64,000 nucleotides of DNA from Hyphomicrobiales bacterium (GTDB lineage: Bacteria; Pseudomonadota; Alphaproteobacteria; Rhizobiales; Xanthobacteraceae): the NCBI GenBank assembly GCA_017305665.1, contig JAFKKH010000014.1, forward strand, positions 1 to 64,000. Direction: 5' to 3'. Position 1 is the first letter of the stretch; the number at the start of each line of letters is the position of its first letter. The position numbers and the translations under genes are program-made. Positions 38,595 through 49,378 of the stretch are shown piece after piece. The notes under the pieces were generated by a model. That model was given only the letters and a program-made list of their open reading frames with translations, was not told the origin of the DNA and did no database searches.

Positions 38595-40046
38595 CTAGCG
38601 TGCGCTCTGCAGGATCATGTCCGCGCACGCGGCGCCGGCCTGGATCACGCCGGTGTAGCCGCCGGCGTTCGCGTAGGCTGACGACAGATAGAGTCCCTCG
38701 ATCGGTGTCTGGGGCGAGCGTGCAGCGTCTGCTTGCGCGACGGTCGGGGCGAACCCGTACACCGCACCCTCCGGCGCGTTGAGATATTGCCGCGTGGAGA
38801 GCGCCGTGTTGAACGATGAGGCGACCACCGCGTCGGCCAGCCCGGGATACTGCCCGTCGAGATAGCGGACGATCGCCGTCTGCCATCGCGCGCGCTTCTC
38901 GCGATAGCGATCCATGTCGGAGCTGTCCCAGTTCGACAGCCGGTCCGCCCCGAAGAACGACAGGACATGCGGCGGGGCGGGGACGCCTGAATCGATCGCG
39001 CTGTAATCCACGACCGCCATCGGTGGCATCCGCTCGCCCGGCTCATCCGCCATCAGCGTGGTGCCGTGCGTATAGTCCGCGAGGCGCGTCATCCATGACG
39101 GCAGCAGTTGCGTCGAATAGCTGGTGAAGCCGACCTCGCGCGGCGGCCGCGACAATCCGAGCGTCAGCGCGAACAGCGAGATCGACGCCGACATCGGGGC
39201 ATAGTGCGTGCGCAGCCGTGCCGCGGCATCGGCGGGCAGCAGGCCGGCCAATGCTTCCGGCGCAGCATTGCTGAGGACGCAGGCGGCTTCGATGGTGCGC
39301 GGATCGCTGCCGTCCTTGGCGGTGTGCGTGATCGTATGGGTGCCATCAGCGCCAGGTGAGACGTGGCTGACGGCCCGTCGCAGCATGGCGTCGCTGCCGG
39401 CAGTCTTGATGGCGCGGGCCAGCGCGCTCGACAGCCGCTGCGAGCCGCCGTTGACGTAACAGGGACCGCTGCGAAGGTACTGGCTCTGCGAGGTCGCGAA
39501 GTGACTCCACAACAGCGTCGCTGGATCGTCGTGGTAGTAGGCGAGGTTGGCGGCGAGCGCGCATTTCACGGCTTCGTTGGTGCCGAACAGGGCGTTGAGC
39601 TTCTGTGCCAGCGAGAGCGTGCGCTCCGCTTCAGCCGTCCCGTGCTCGATCTCTCGCATAAGTTGGTCGATGCCGTCGCGGCAGTCGGGAAACCGGGCGA
39701 TCAATGCGGCCCGCGCGCCGTCGAAACTCGCAGGCAGCACAAGCGGCGAGCCCACCGGGCCACCCCGCACTTCATAGAACGTCTCGCTCGGCGACCACGT
39801 CACCTTGTCGAGGACACCGGCGCGCGTCAGCAGATCGTGCTTGGGGTCGCGCGGATCGCGGGGGTCGCTCGTTTCGTGCAGGGAGCCTTCGACGAAGAGA
39901 TCGCCGACCTTGTAGCTCGAGGCCGCGCCACCCACCGAATTGCTGCGCTCGATGACGAGAACCTTGCGCCCCTCGCGTGCGAGGATCGCTCCTGCCGTCA
40001 GCCCGCCGAGGCCTGCGCCAATCACCACTACGTCATAGCGCGTCAT
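38595..40046 (-). CDS. Phytoene-desaturase-like (CrtI/CrtISO-type) oxidoreductase
   Basis: A 483-residue flavoprotein. It opens with MTRYDVVVIGAGLGGLTAG (GAGLGG at 10-15) and an ERSNSVGGAASSY second FAD contact. It ends with GLYLSSAYANAGGYTGVIQAG, the C-terminal FAD block of the phytoene desaturase, carotene isomerase and retinol saturase family. No other carotenoid genes (crtB, crtE, crtC) are in the window, so the substrate is uncertain; many family members act on other lipids. It is monocistronic by spacing, with the META-like gene convergent to it. Confidence 0.85.
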   Translation of the reverse strand: MTRYDVVVIGAGLGGLTAGAILAREGRKVLVIERSNSVGGAASSYKVGDLFVEGSLHETSDPRDPRDPKHDLLTRAGVLDKVTWSPSETFYEVRGGPVGSPLVLPASFDGARAALIARFPDCRDGIDQLMREIEHGTAEAERTLSLAQKLNALFGTNEAVKCALAANLAYYHDDPATLLWSHFATSQSQYLRSGPCYVNGGSQRLSSALARAIKTAGSDAMLRRAVSHVSPGADGTHTITHTAKDGSDPRTIEAACVLSNAAPEALAGLLPADAAARLRTHYAPMSASISLFALTLGLSRPPREVGFTSYSTQLLPSWMTRLADYTHGTTLMADEPGERMPPMAVVDYSAIDSGVPAPPHVLSFFGADRLSNWDSSDMDRYREKRARWQTAIVRYLDGQYPGLADAVVASSFNTALSTRQYLNAPEGAVYGFAPTVAQADAARSPQTPIEGLYLSSAYANAGGYTGVIQAGAACADMILQSAR

Positions 40047-40196
40047 CTACCCCAGAATCCCGCAGTCTTTCATCGCCATCGATATGTTCATTGCCGCTGC
40101 GGGTTGGCATGTCAAATGCGCCTCGGCTGGCGAATGGCAGCCCTGCAAGATCGCAGACCGCGCGATGTCATACATCCCGTATGGCGGAAAGCAGCG

Positions 40197-41375
40197 CTAT
40201 TTCCAGACAGATTTGTCGGCGTCCCAGCGCTGGGCCTTGAACTGCTTGGTCAGCGCATCCACCGAACCCGTCTCGTCGGCCTCGCCGCTTTCCTCGTCGT
40301 CGGCGGATAGATCGATCAGATCGAGTTTCGGGCCGGCGGATTCGTCCTCCGTCGTCGTCGACGGACTCCCTACCCAGAGCATCATGTAGTCAGAGCCGCC
40401 GGGTTTGTCGGGACCGGGCAGCGCGGTCACCTCGATGGTGTCGGTCAGCCCGAGCGCGGGAACGATGGTGCTGGGGCGCTTGAAGGTGAGCGTCAGCTTG
40501 CCCGTATTATCGCTCCATTTGGCCGACACGGGTTTTGCAGCCAGCGTTTTCTCCAGCACGCCGGAGATTGCGGATGCCAGCTTGTCGCGATTGAGTTTGA
40601 CTCCGTCGCGCCATTCGGCGGCCGGAAAGCGGAGAGTGCGCTCCATGTCGAACGTGCCGCTGGTCCAGCCGGCTGCCACGACGCCGGGCGAACCCTTGAG
40701 CTGAGCGAGCAGGGCGGGCGCGCGCTCGGGATCGACGTTAATGTTGATGACCTGCGTGCCGGCGCGTAGCGCCTCACAGGTCGCGCTCAGGCTGTTCAGC
40801 GCGATCTCGACATTCTTTCCGCGCAACCCCTTCAGCAGATCGGTTACGGCATCGAGCTTCACCTTGACGGCAAGGGCTTCCGGCGAGACTTCCGTAAAAT
40901 CCTTCGGCATGGCCGTGATGCCGTCGTCGGTCGTCTGGTTGTCGTTGAACTCGGCTGCGCTGAGGTCCGAATTGTCGGTGGACGTCACGTCCGTCACGGT
41001 CTGGCCGACGCTGATCTGCCCCTTGAACTCGAAGGTGTCTCCGGTGGGTTTGCGGGTGAGCTTCACCGTGACCGGCAGCTTGTCGCCGATACTCTGGGTG
41101 GTGCCGGTCAGCGTCGCGCCGTTTACGGTGAGATTGACGACGAAGCGATCCTTGCGGTCGGAGTCCTTTTCAGCGGGATAACACACGTCCAGAGTTGCGG
41201 CGGTGACGGTCCTGCCCTGCCGGGTCTCTTTCAAGATCACGTCGGCGTTGCCGTCCATCAGCCCGTCGATGGATGTGAAATAGCGCGTCTCGACACCGGG
41301 AGCCGGTTTGCTCTGGGCCATCAGCGGCACGGGTGAGAGCAGAACCAGGCCGATCAGACATGAGTGCGCGCGCAT
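40197..41375 (-). CDS. Exported protein of unknown function
   Basis: A 392-residue protein with a signal peptide (MRAHSCLIGLVLLSPVPLMA, 1-20). The mature sequence is Thr/Asp-rich and beta-like, with no motif I recognise. Near the C-terminus is an acidic stretch (LDLIDLSADDEESGEADE) and the end is QFKAQRWDADKSVWK. Two Cys (in DVCYP and ATCEA) may form a disulfide. ATG 41375 has GGGGATG upstream. It lies downstream of groEL on the same strand, beyond the groEL terminator, so it is probably separate. Confidence 0.65.
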   Translation of the reverse strand: MRAHSCLIGLVLLSPVPLMAQSKPAPGVETRYFTSIDGLMDGNADVILKETRQGRTVTAATLDVCYPAEKDSDRKDRFVVNLTVNGATLTGTTQSIGDKLPVTVKLTRKPTGDTFEFKGQISVGQTVTDVTSTDNSDLSAAEFNDNQTTDDGITAMPKDFTEVSPEALAVKVKLDAVTDLLKGLRGKNVEIALNSLSATCEALRAGTQVININVDPERAPALLAQLKGSPGVVAAGWTSGTFDMERTLRFPAAEWRDGVKLNRDKLASAISGVLEKTLAAKPVSAKWSDNTGKLTLTFKRPSTIVPALGLTDTIEVTALPGPDKPGGSDYMMLWVGSPSTTTEDESAGPKLDLIDLSADDEESGEADETGSVDALTKQFKAQRWDADKSVWK

Positions 41376-41424
41376 CCGGTCATCCCCATTGTACGAATCT
41401 CACCTTAATAGGGCGAAGGTGCTC

Positions 41425-41454
41425 AAAAAAGAAGGCCGCCCGGAGGCGGCCTTC
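41425..41454 (-). terminator. groEL terminator
   Basis: GAAGGCCGCC and GGCGGCCTTC pair (10 bp, 4-nt loop). On the minus strand the stem is followed by TTTTTT (41425-41430). It lies 26 nt after the groEL stop codon. Confidence 0.92.
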
Positions 41455-41480
41455 TATGATGATCTGTCGGAGGTGACGGC

Positions 41481-43279
<1,799 letters not shown>

Positions 43280-43294
43280 GGATTGGCGTTGCGC

Positions 43295-43591
43295 TTAGTT
43301 CAGCACGCCCATGATGTCGGACTCCTTCATGATCAGGAGTTCCTCGCCGTCGAGCTTGATTTCGGTGCCCGACCACTTGCCGAACAGCACCTTGTCGCCG
43401 ACCTTGATGTCGATGGGAATCAGCTTGCCAGCTTCATCGCGTCCACCGGGGCCGACAGCCACGACCTCGCCCTGCGAGGGCTTTTCCTTGGCGCTGTCGG
43501 GAATGATGATGCCGCCCTTGGTTTTTTCCTCGGCATCGATACGCTTGACCACAACGCGGTCATGCAGTGGACGAAATTTGGCTTTAGCCAT
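43295..43591 (-). CDS. groES: Co-chaperonin GroES (10 kDa)
   Basis: A 98-residue co-chaperonin that caps GroEL. It opens [20 protein letters not shown], has the mobile loop [16 protein letters not shown] and ends [13 protein letters not shown] 43591 has GAGGAA 6 nt upstream. The long open frame further up to 43792 is the leader and promoter. The CIRCE and heat-shock elements at 43675-43742 control this gene and groEL. Confidence 0.98.
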   Translation of the reverse strand: MAKAKFRPLHDRVVVKRIDAEEKTKGGIIIPDSAKEKPSQGEVVAVGPGGRDEAGKLIPIDIKVGDKVLFGKWSGTEIKLDGEELLIMKESDIMGVLN

Positions 43592-43674
43592 ATCGGTTCC
43601 TCTGGGGTTCACAGTTGCATCGCCATCAACGGACCGCGTGCCGCAAAATTCGAAGCCGCCGAGCGGATCGACCT

Positions 43675-43701
43675 TTGGCAATCGCGCTCCGAGAGTGCTA
43701 A
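43675..43701 (-). promoter_or_regulatory. CIRCE element (HrcA operator) of groESL
   Basis: On the groES strand the sequence is TTAGCACTC-N9-GATTGCCAA, against the CIRCE consensus TTAGCACTC-N9-GAGTGCTAA. The left half is perfect and the right half matches at 7 of 9. It lies 84 bp upstream of groES. HrcA repression is the known use of CIRCE. Confidence 0.85.
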
Positions 43702-43713
43702 TTGTGGGGCGGG

Positions 43714-43742
43714 AAATATGGCCTGGCAGCGATCCTGTCAAG
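43714..43742 (-). promoter_or_regulatory. RpoH-type promoter of groESL
   Basis: On the minus strand CTTGACA (43742-43736) is followed, 18 nt after CTTG, by CATATTT (43720-43714). This resembles the alphaproteobacterial sigma-32 consensus CTTG-N17/18-CYTATNT. It starts just upstream of the CIRCE element. Confidence 0.6.
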
Positions 43743-43890
43743 CAAGGCTCCTTAAGGCGTTGGTGAGGCGCGTGTAGGATAGTGGAAACCATGTCGTGGC
43801 TCCGCGCGATTGCGCGGTAGGATGTCGTGGCGATAGTTTGACATTGGCTGTGTGGGGCGGCAGTCGGAAATTCGGTCGGGGAACATATCG

Positions 43891-44403
43891 ATGATCAGAT
43901 CAAACGGCGGACGCGCGGCTTTGAATTTGGGGGCGGCCGCGGCCCTTGCGGTGTTTCTCGGCGCGTGTGGTTCGATTGGTTCAATCGGATTAAATTCGCC
44001 CTCGCCGCAGCCCGAGCCCGCTGCCGCGCCCGACATTCCGGCCACCATCCGGTCCGAGGAACTGGTCGGACGCTGGGGCCTTGCCTCCTACCAAAACCCG
44101 AACGACCGGGCCCGCACCGAGGCGGCCGCCAAGGCGCAGTGCCGAAATCCCTACGTGATCGGCGCCGGCACCCACGGTGGCGTGATCATGCATCTCGCAG
44201 ACGAGGCGACCCCGCAGGAATTGCGGCTGAAGGGCAGCCAGAGCGGCAAGAACTATATCGGACCGGAAGGTCCGGCTGGCGGCGAGAAGGATCGCGAGAT
44301 CGTCTCGTTCGATGGGCGCGTGCTGATCACCCGCTTCATCGATCCGGACGCAGCGACCCGCTACGGCAACATGGTCTATGTCCGCTGCGCGCCGAAGCGC
44401 TGA
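43891..44403 (+). CDS. Small lipoprotein of unknown function
   Basis: A 170-residue protein with a lipoprotein signal: a hydrophobic stretch then LGAC, giving C26 as the lipidated residue. The following Ser/Pro-rich linker ([13 protein letters not shown]) leads to a globular domain that begins [20 protein letters not shown] and ends [14 protein letters not shown]. The WGLASY motif recalls small outer-membrane lipoproteins of the group, but I cannot name one. ATG 43891 is the first good start; the frame runs further up to 43852. It is divergent from groES. Confidence 0.75.
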   Translation: MIRSNGGRAALNLGAAAALAVFLGACGSIGSIGLNSPSPQPEPAAAPDIPATIRSEELVGRWGLASYQNPNDRARTEAAAKAQCRNPYVIGAGTHGGVIMHLADEATPQELRLKGSQSGKNYIGPEGPAGGEKDREIVSFDGRVLITRFIDPDAATRYGNMVYVRCAPKR

Positions 44404-44442
44404 GTCTCAGGTCGTGACGCCCGCAGGCAGAGTCAGGGTCTG

Positions 44443-45654
44443 ATGCAGAAGCTGCGCGACCTCGTTTTCGGGCCGGGCCGCGCCGTTCTCGTCCTCTCGC
44501 TGACGGAGATCCTCGCCTGGGGGATCCTGATCTACCCCCCTGTTCTGACCATGCCGCATGTGGCGGCCGATCATGGCTGGTCGTTGGCCTTCTGCATGGC
44601 CGGCTTTTCCATCGGGCTGATCGTGTCAGGCATCCTGTCGCCGACGGCCTGCGGGCTGATCGATCGTCATGGCGGCAACATCGTGATGTCGCTGGGCGCA
44701 TTCGCAGGCGCGATTGGCTTCATCGGCCTGGTCTTCGCTGATCAAAAGGCGACGTATCTGCCGTGCTGGCTTTTGATCGGCGCCGCCATGTCGTCGACCC
44801 TGTATGATCCCGCTTTCACCTCGCTGACCCGGATTTTTGGAACGTCGGCGCGGCGGCAGATCACTTTTGTGACCTTTGCCGGTGGATTTGCCTCCACGGT
44901 CGGGTGGCCCGCGACACATCTGCTGCTCGAATACTTCGGCTGGCGCGGCACGTTTATCGCTTTCGCCGCGGTGCTGACACTGGTGGTCGCGCCGCTCAAT
45001 GCCTTCGCACTGCCGCGCGTGGTTGCCGCAGCGCCGCCGCCGGTTGTCAGCAGTTCCGCCGCGCCGGTGGACCTGCTGGTCCGGCCGGAGGGAAAGCTGT
45101 TCCTCTTTCTCGCAGCCGCCTTCGCCATCCACGCTTTTCTGCTCTCGGGTGTGACGTCGAATCTTTTGGCGATGCTGCAGGGCGACGGTCTCGATGCAGC
45201 CACAGTGGTGACCATCGGCGCGATGTTCGGTCCGGCGCAGGTCGCCGCACGGCTGACCGATTTCGTGTTCTCGAACCGGACTCACCCGTTGTGGATCGCG
45301 CGCGGCGCGATCGGGCTGATGGCGATCGCTTTCACGGTGCTGGCGCTGGTCGGTTCGACCTTCCCGGTGGCGGCATTCTTCGCGATCGCGTTCGGCGCGG
45401 CGAACGGCGTCATGACCATCGCGCGCGGTGCGCTGCCGCTGGTGCTGTTCGGGCCTGTCGGCTACGGGCGGGTGATCGGCCGGATCGCGCGGCCGGCCTT
45501 GTTCGTGCAGGCGCTCGCGCCGTTCGTGGTGGCGTCGGCGCTGGAACGGCTGACCGACCGTGCGGTGCTGGAACTGGGAATGATCGGCGCGCTGCTGGCG
45601 CTCGGCTGTTTCCTGGCGATCCGGCCGCCGCGCACAGCGGCGCGGCCGGCCTGA
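44443..45654 (+). CDS. MFS family transporter
   Basis: A 403-residue polytopic protein of the major facilitator superfamily with twelve predicted helices. It has a CGLIDRHGGNIVMSLGAFAG loop between helices 2 and 3 (the family's basic MFS motif is only partly kept). The second half opens after a short Pro/Ala loop near 195. Substrate and direction cannot be read from the sequence. It begins 39 bp after the lipoprotein gene on the same strand, so the two may form one transcript. CAGGGTCTG precedes ATG 44443. Confidence 0.85.
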   Translation: MQKLRDLVFGPGRAVLVLSLTEILAWGILIYPPVLTMPHVAADHGWSLAFCMAGFSIGLIVSGILSPTACGLIDRHGGNIVMSLGAFAGAIGFIGLVFADQKATYLPCWLLIGAAMSSTLYDPAFTSLTRIFGTSARRQITFVTFAGGFASTVGWPATHLLLEYFGWRGTFIAFAAVLTLVVAPLNAFALPRVVAAAPPPVVSSSAAPVDLLVRPEGKLFLFLAAAFAIHAFLLSGVTSNLLAMLQGDGLDAATVVTIGAMFGPAQVAARLTDFVFSNRTHPLWIARGAIGLMAIAFTVLALVGSTFPVAAFFAIAFGAANGVMTIARGALPLVLFGPVGYGRVIGRIARPALFVQALAPFVVASALERLTDRAVLELGMIGALLALGCFLAIRPPRTAARPA

Positions 45655-45661
45655 TCCGGGC

Positions 45662-46444
45662 TTAGCCGAACATGGCGTCGATGTCGTCCTGCGAGGCGTG
45701 GCCCTCGTCGCTGTCGAGTTTCGGGCCGTTCAGCAGCTTGGCATCACCCACGCGATCGTCGACGATCGCCGGCGCATGCGCGCGGATGGCGTCGACGCCG
45801 CCCCAGATGTCCATCATGACGTTGATGTGATGCTCGATGAATTTCATCGTGTTCATCACCTTGCTGATGCGCTGGCCGGTGAGGTCCTGGAAGTTGCAGG
45901 CCTCGAAGATCGAGATCACGCGTTCCTGGATTTCCTCGCTGAGTAGCCGCATCTGGTCCGGCGACGTCACTTTGGACATCGCGCTCGCCGACTGATCGAT
46001 CGATTCGGCGGCTTCGAGAATTTGCTGGGTGGCGTGCTCGGTGCCGCCGACCACGGCGCCGAGTTCGCCGGTGACCTTGGCCATCTCGTCGCCGTTGAAG
46101 CTCTTGCCGTGGAGAACCGCGATTTCCTGCTTGGTGCGGTTGATCGCATCGTAGATCAGATCAAGTTCGATTTTGAGTTTTTCGCACTGCTCGATCTGTG
46201 CGCGATAGGTCTGCAGCAATGCCTGGGCATCGGCGACCTCGCGATTGGTGGATTCGACATCGACAGCGATTGCCTCGGCCGCGCCGCTGCGATGCGGCGT
46301 TCCCATCTGCTCGCGGATTGCGCGCAGCTCGGCCATGATTTCGCGATGCATCGGCATCGATACAGCGTCGTCATCGCCCGCGATGATCGGCGTGCCGCCG
46401 TTGTAGATTTCCTCGATGCGAAAGCGCTTGCGATGAACAACCAT
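45662..46444 (-). CDS. CheZ-like CheY phosphatase family protein
   Basis: A 260-residue, largely helical protein. The CheZ signature is CNFQDLTGQRISKVMN, in which the Gln of FQDLTGQ is the residue that activates CheY~P hydrolysis in known CheZ. The last residues SQDDIDAMFG resemble the C-terminal CheY-binding helix. CheZ lowers CheY~P and so resets flagellar switching. No other chemotaxis or flagellar gene is nearby. GGGGGG precedes ATG 46444. The frame extends further up to 46576, which is untranslated leader. Confidence 0.8.
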   Translation of the reverse strand: MVVHRKRFRIEEIYNGGTPIIAGDDDAVSMPMHREIMAELRAIREQMGTPHRSGAAEAIAVDVESTNREVADAQALLQTYRAQIEQCEKLKIELDLIYDAINRTKQEIAVLHGKSFNGDEMAKVTGELGAVVGGTEHATQQILEAAESIDQSASAMSKVTSPDQMRLLSEEIQERVISIFEACNFQDLTGQRISKVMNTMKFIEHHINVMMDIWGGVDAIRAHAPAIVDDRVGDAKLLNGPKLDSDEGHASQDDIDAMFG

Positions 46445-46736
46445 CAGACCCCCCAACTTCAACTCGATATCTTTTATACCGACGTGTTTTAACGTGGGGT
46501 TCACGCGTGGAACTGCGCGCTGCGGTTTGGTCGGCCCACGCAAACCAGCGATTAACCATGGAGGGCGGCCGTTCATCGAAAATAAACGTTACCGGAAAGA
46601 ACCGCGTTGTGCTGACGACGTGGTGAATCGAAACGCCGGTTTCGTTTACCAAACCGATGCGGTTTTGAATTTAAGTCGATGGTGTGCAGGCGCGCGATCG
46701 GGCGCGTCACCGGCGAAACCAGTACAGAGTACGTCG

Positions 46737-47528
46737 ATGTTCAAAAACCTGTCCTTCGCGCTCCTCGCGGGCGCGTCATTCCTTGGCCTCGGCATGCAGC
46801 AGGCTGTTGCGCAGGAGTCCCGGGCTATATTCTCCAGCGAACCGGCCGTCATTTATGCCAATCAGGCGCCGCAGCCTCAGGCGCAACGTGTCGCCTATGC
46901 CGAACGTCCGAATTTGGGCGGCGGCTTCATCGAATTCCTGTTCGGCGACGGCGAGCAGCAAAGCGGACGTTACCAGCAGCAGCCGTACGATCAGCGTCCG
47001 ATCTATGCGCCGCAGCCGCCGCAGATGGCGCCGCAACAGGCGATGCCTGAGCAGCAGGCCAGCGAAGCCGCGCATCCTGCGTTCGATCCGAAGTTCGAGA
47101 AGCAGATGGTCGACTATCGGAGCAAGGAAGCGCCCGGCACCATCGTGATCGATACGACGAGCAAGTTTCTTTATCTGGTGCAGGCTGACGGCAAGGCGCT
47201 GCGTTATGGCGTCGGCGTCGGCAAGGACGGTTTCCTCTGGCACGGCGTGAAGACGGTCACCGCGAAGCGCGAATGGCCGGACTGGACGCCGCCGAAGGAG
47301 ATGTTGCAGCGCCGCCCCGACCTGCCGCGGCACATGGAGGGCGGCCCGCAAAATCCGCTCGGCGCCCGCGCCATGTATCTCGGCTCCTCGCTCTATCGCA
47401 TTCACGGCTCCAACGAGCCATGGACCATCGGCACCAACGTGTCGTCGGGCTGCATCCGGATGCGCAATCAGGACGTGATCGATCTCTACGGCCGCGTCCA
47501 TGTCGGCGCCAAGGTGGTCGTGATCTGA
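46737..47528 (+). CDS. L,D-transpeptidase (YkuD domain)
   Basis: A 263-residue exported enzyme with a signal peptide (about 1-25, ALLAGASFLGLGMQQAVA). A Gln/Pro-rich linker (about 80-105) precedes a YkuD domain with H223 (HGSN) and catalytic C239 in SSGCIRMRN. It forms 3-3 cross-links in peptidoglycan or ties lipoproteins to it, in the periplasm. ATG 46737 starts the signal sequence; the frame is open further up to 46494 but is not protein-like. A strong terminator follows at 47570-47599. Confidence 0.93.
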   Translation: MFKNLSFALLAGASFLGLGMQQAVAQESRAIFSSEPAVIYANQAPQPQAQRVAYAERPNLGGGFIEFLFGDGEQQSGRYQQQPYDQRPIYAPQPPQMAPQQAMPEQQASEAAHPAFDPKFEKQMVDYRSKEAPGTIVIDTTSKFLYLVQADGKALRYGVGVGKDGFLWHGVKTVTAKREWPDWTPPKEMLQRRPDLPRHMEGGPQNPLGARAMYLGSSLYRIHGSNEPWTIGTNVSSGCIRMRNQDVIDLYGRVHVGAKVVVI

Positions 47529-47569
47529 ACGCAAGACGTGATCCGAACGTAAGACATTGTCCGAAACGA

Positions 47570-47599
47570 AAAACGGCCGCCCGATCGGGCGGCCGTTTT
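47570..47599. terminator. Terminator after the L,D-transpeptidase gene
   Basis: AAAACGGCCGCCCGA and TCGGGCGGCCGTTTT form a perfect 30-bp palindrome. It lies between convergent genes and can serve both. Just before it GATCTGAACGCAAGAC and GATCCGAACGTAAGAC repeat each other. Confidence 0.9.
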
Positions 47600-47621
47600 G
47601 CTGTGACACGTCCGGCAAATG

Positions 47622-48431
47622 TCAGGCGTAGTCGCTGCCGCCGTCGTCGACACCGTCGTCGGAATCCATGTCCATTTCGTCGTTGTCGTTATCGTCGTCG
47701 TCCTGATCTTGATCCTGGTCCTGATCGGCGTCGGCCTGGGCCTGATCGAACTGTGCGTCGTGCTGCGAACCGACGTCATTCAGTCCGGCGTCGCGCGCAA
47801 GGTTGCTGTTGGACTGATCGCCACCGCCCCATGGGCTGCGCGAGCCACCGAGGCCGCCAGCATCGCCAAAGCTGCTGGCGTGAGCGCCGCCGCCCATCAT
47901 GGAGCGGATGCTGCTCAGGAGCAGTCCGCCGCCGACAGCACCCGCGGCCGCGGCTGCCGCCGTTCCGAGAAACGAGCCGCCACCGCTTGGCTGTGGTGGC
48001 GCGCCATAGGGCTGACCGGCAGGCCCCTGATCGTACCGGCCTTGATCGTACCGCCCGGCCTGTTCGGTCTGCTGCAGCACCTGTCCGGTGTTCCAGGCCG
48101 GCCGGCCCGATGACGGCGGCGGCGGCACATTCGGCACCGAGCCACGGGCCTCCGATTTGCCGAACATGGTGTCACGCATGGAATCGAGGAATCCGCCCGA
48201 AGCCGGTTGATTGCCGGCCGCGCCGCTCTCCAGTTGCTGGATGCGGTCGTGGGCGCGCTTCAAAGCTTCGTCCTGCACCAGAACCGTCTGGACCAGCGTA
48301 TAGAGCGCATTGGGCGCGCGCCGCAGGCCATCGGAAATGACGGCGGTAGCGTCGGGATCGCGTGGCGCGTTATCCACGCCGGCGAGGCGGGTGAAGAGGT
48401 CGTCAACCAACTGGCGTTCTTGCGGCGTCAT
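47622..48431 (-). CDS. DUF2076 family protein
   Basis: A 269-residue protein. The N-terminal block (MTPQERQLVDDLFTRLAGVD to about 85) is the DUF2076 domain, predicted helical. Gly- and Pro-rich spacers and a Gly/Ala-rich central hydrophobic patch (GTAAAAAAGAVGGGLLLSS) follow. It ends in an extreme Asp/Gln run (QDQDQDQDDDDNDNDEMD). The acidic tail is low-complexity and probably variable in length. GGGAGA precedes ATG 48431. Members are called periplasmic ligand-binding sensors, but this is unproven. Confidence 0.82.
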   Translation of the reverse strand: MTPQERQLVDDLFTRLAGVDNAPRDPDATAVISDGLRRAPNALYTLVQTVLVQDEALKRAHDRIQQLESGAAGNQPASGGFLDSMRDTMFGKSEARGSVPNVPPPPSSGRPAWNTGQVLQQTEQAGRYDQGRYDQGPAGQPYGAPPQPSGGGSFLGTAAAAAAGAVGGGLLLSSIRSMMGGGAHASSFGDAGGLGGSRSPWGGGDQSNSNLARDAGLNDVGSQHDAQFDQAQADADQDQDQDQDDDDNDNDEMDMDSDDGVDDGGSDYA

Positions 48432-48532
48432 GGCGCTCTCCCAAAAGATGACTGTCGGGATGTAGGGCGCGCTTTGTGTCGCTAGTAGTATCGGCGGATT
48501 AAAATTTTTTCAGGTAGCCGGTATCGAATGGA

Positions 48533-49378
48533 TCAGCTCAACGTGACCCGGTTCGCCGCCAGCATGTCGCGAAAGCCGTCTCCGGAGAGGAATGCGTATT
48601 CCCGCTCGCGCTGCCCGGTAAGGGGGTCCAGCGCAAGCAGGGTGTCATCGACAAAGCCCGGATGGCACATGATCAGCCCGCCATCGGGTGATGCGTCCAG
48701 AAATCCCTGCATGAGTTCGCCGAAATCGGGCTCATGGGTAAAATCATAGGCGCCGGCGAATGCGGGATTGAATCGGATGCCGGCACGTTCCGCCCGCCGG
48801 CGGAAGCCTGCGCTCAGGAGGTCCAGCAGTAGCGCCTTCGGCGAACCGAGCCTTTGCGCCAGCGGCTGGCGGCGGCCGCACTGCCGTATCCATGCGCCGG
48901 GTGCGGCATCCTTGACGGCAGACAAAACGGCATCGCGAACCTGCGGGAAGGTCTGCACGTGCTGATGGCCATCGACGTAGTCGGGGGCGCGGCTGAACTT
49001 TTCCGTGAACGTCGCGATCTGCGCCTTCACCTCGTCAAAAATCATCTCGGGTTCGAGCCGGCGCAACAGGCTGGCGCGCAGCATCTTCGAAAGCGGCAGG
49101 AACAGGCCGCCGTCGAGCGGCCGGTAGTGCAGCGTGAGCGGATGGAACGGCGCGGTCAGCGTCGTGTGCAGGCCGATGGCGCAGTGCGGATTGCCGGCAA
49201 CGGCTGTCGTCAACGCATCGATCTCATCGCGCCCGATCGCGGGACCGACCACCATCACCGACGTCGCATTGATGCGCCCGCGTTCGATGAGGTCGCGGAT
49301 GGCACGGTTGACGCCGGGGCTGATGCCGTAATCGTCGGCGCACAGGGTGACGCGGCGTTGCGGTTCTCCGCCGCTCAT
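48533..49378 (-). CDS. hpnK: ChbG/HpnK-family deacetylase
   Basis: A 281-residue YdjC-type (ChbG/HpnK) carbohydrate deacetylase. The metal-binding motif LCADDYGIS (about 12-20) and VDGHQHVQTFP (about 135-145) supply the conserved Asp and His residues; HPGFVDD and LTGQREREY near the end are typical. HpnK takes its name from hopanoid gene clusters; the family removes N-acetyl groups from sugars. Here no squalene-hopene cyclase or other hpn gene is present, so the substrate is open. ATG 49378 overlaps the TGA of the upstream GT2 gene, so the two are coupled. Confidence 0.78.
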   Translation of the reverse strand: MSGGEPQRRVTLCADDYGISPGVNRAIRDLIERGRINATSVMVVGPAIGRDEIDALTTAVAGNPHCAIGLHTTLTAPFHPLTLHYRPLDGGLFLPLSKMLRASLLRRLEPEMIFDEVKAQIATFTEKFSRAPDYVDGHQHVQTFPQVRDAVLSAVKDAAPGAWIRQCGRRQPLAQRLGSPKALLLDLLSAGFRRRAERAGIRFNPAFAGAYDFTHEPDFGELMQGFLDASPDGGLIMCHPGFVDDTLLALDPLTGQREREYAFLSGDGFRDMLAANRVTLS

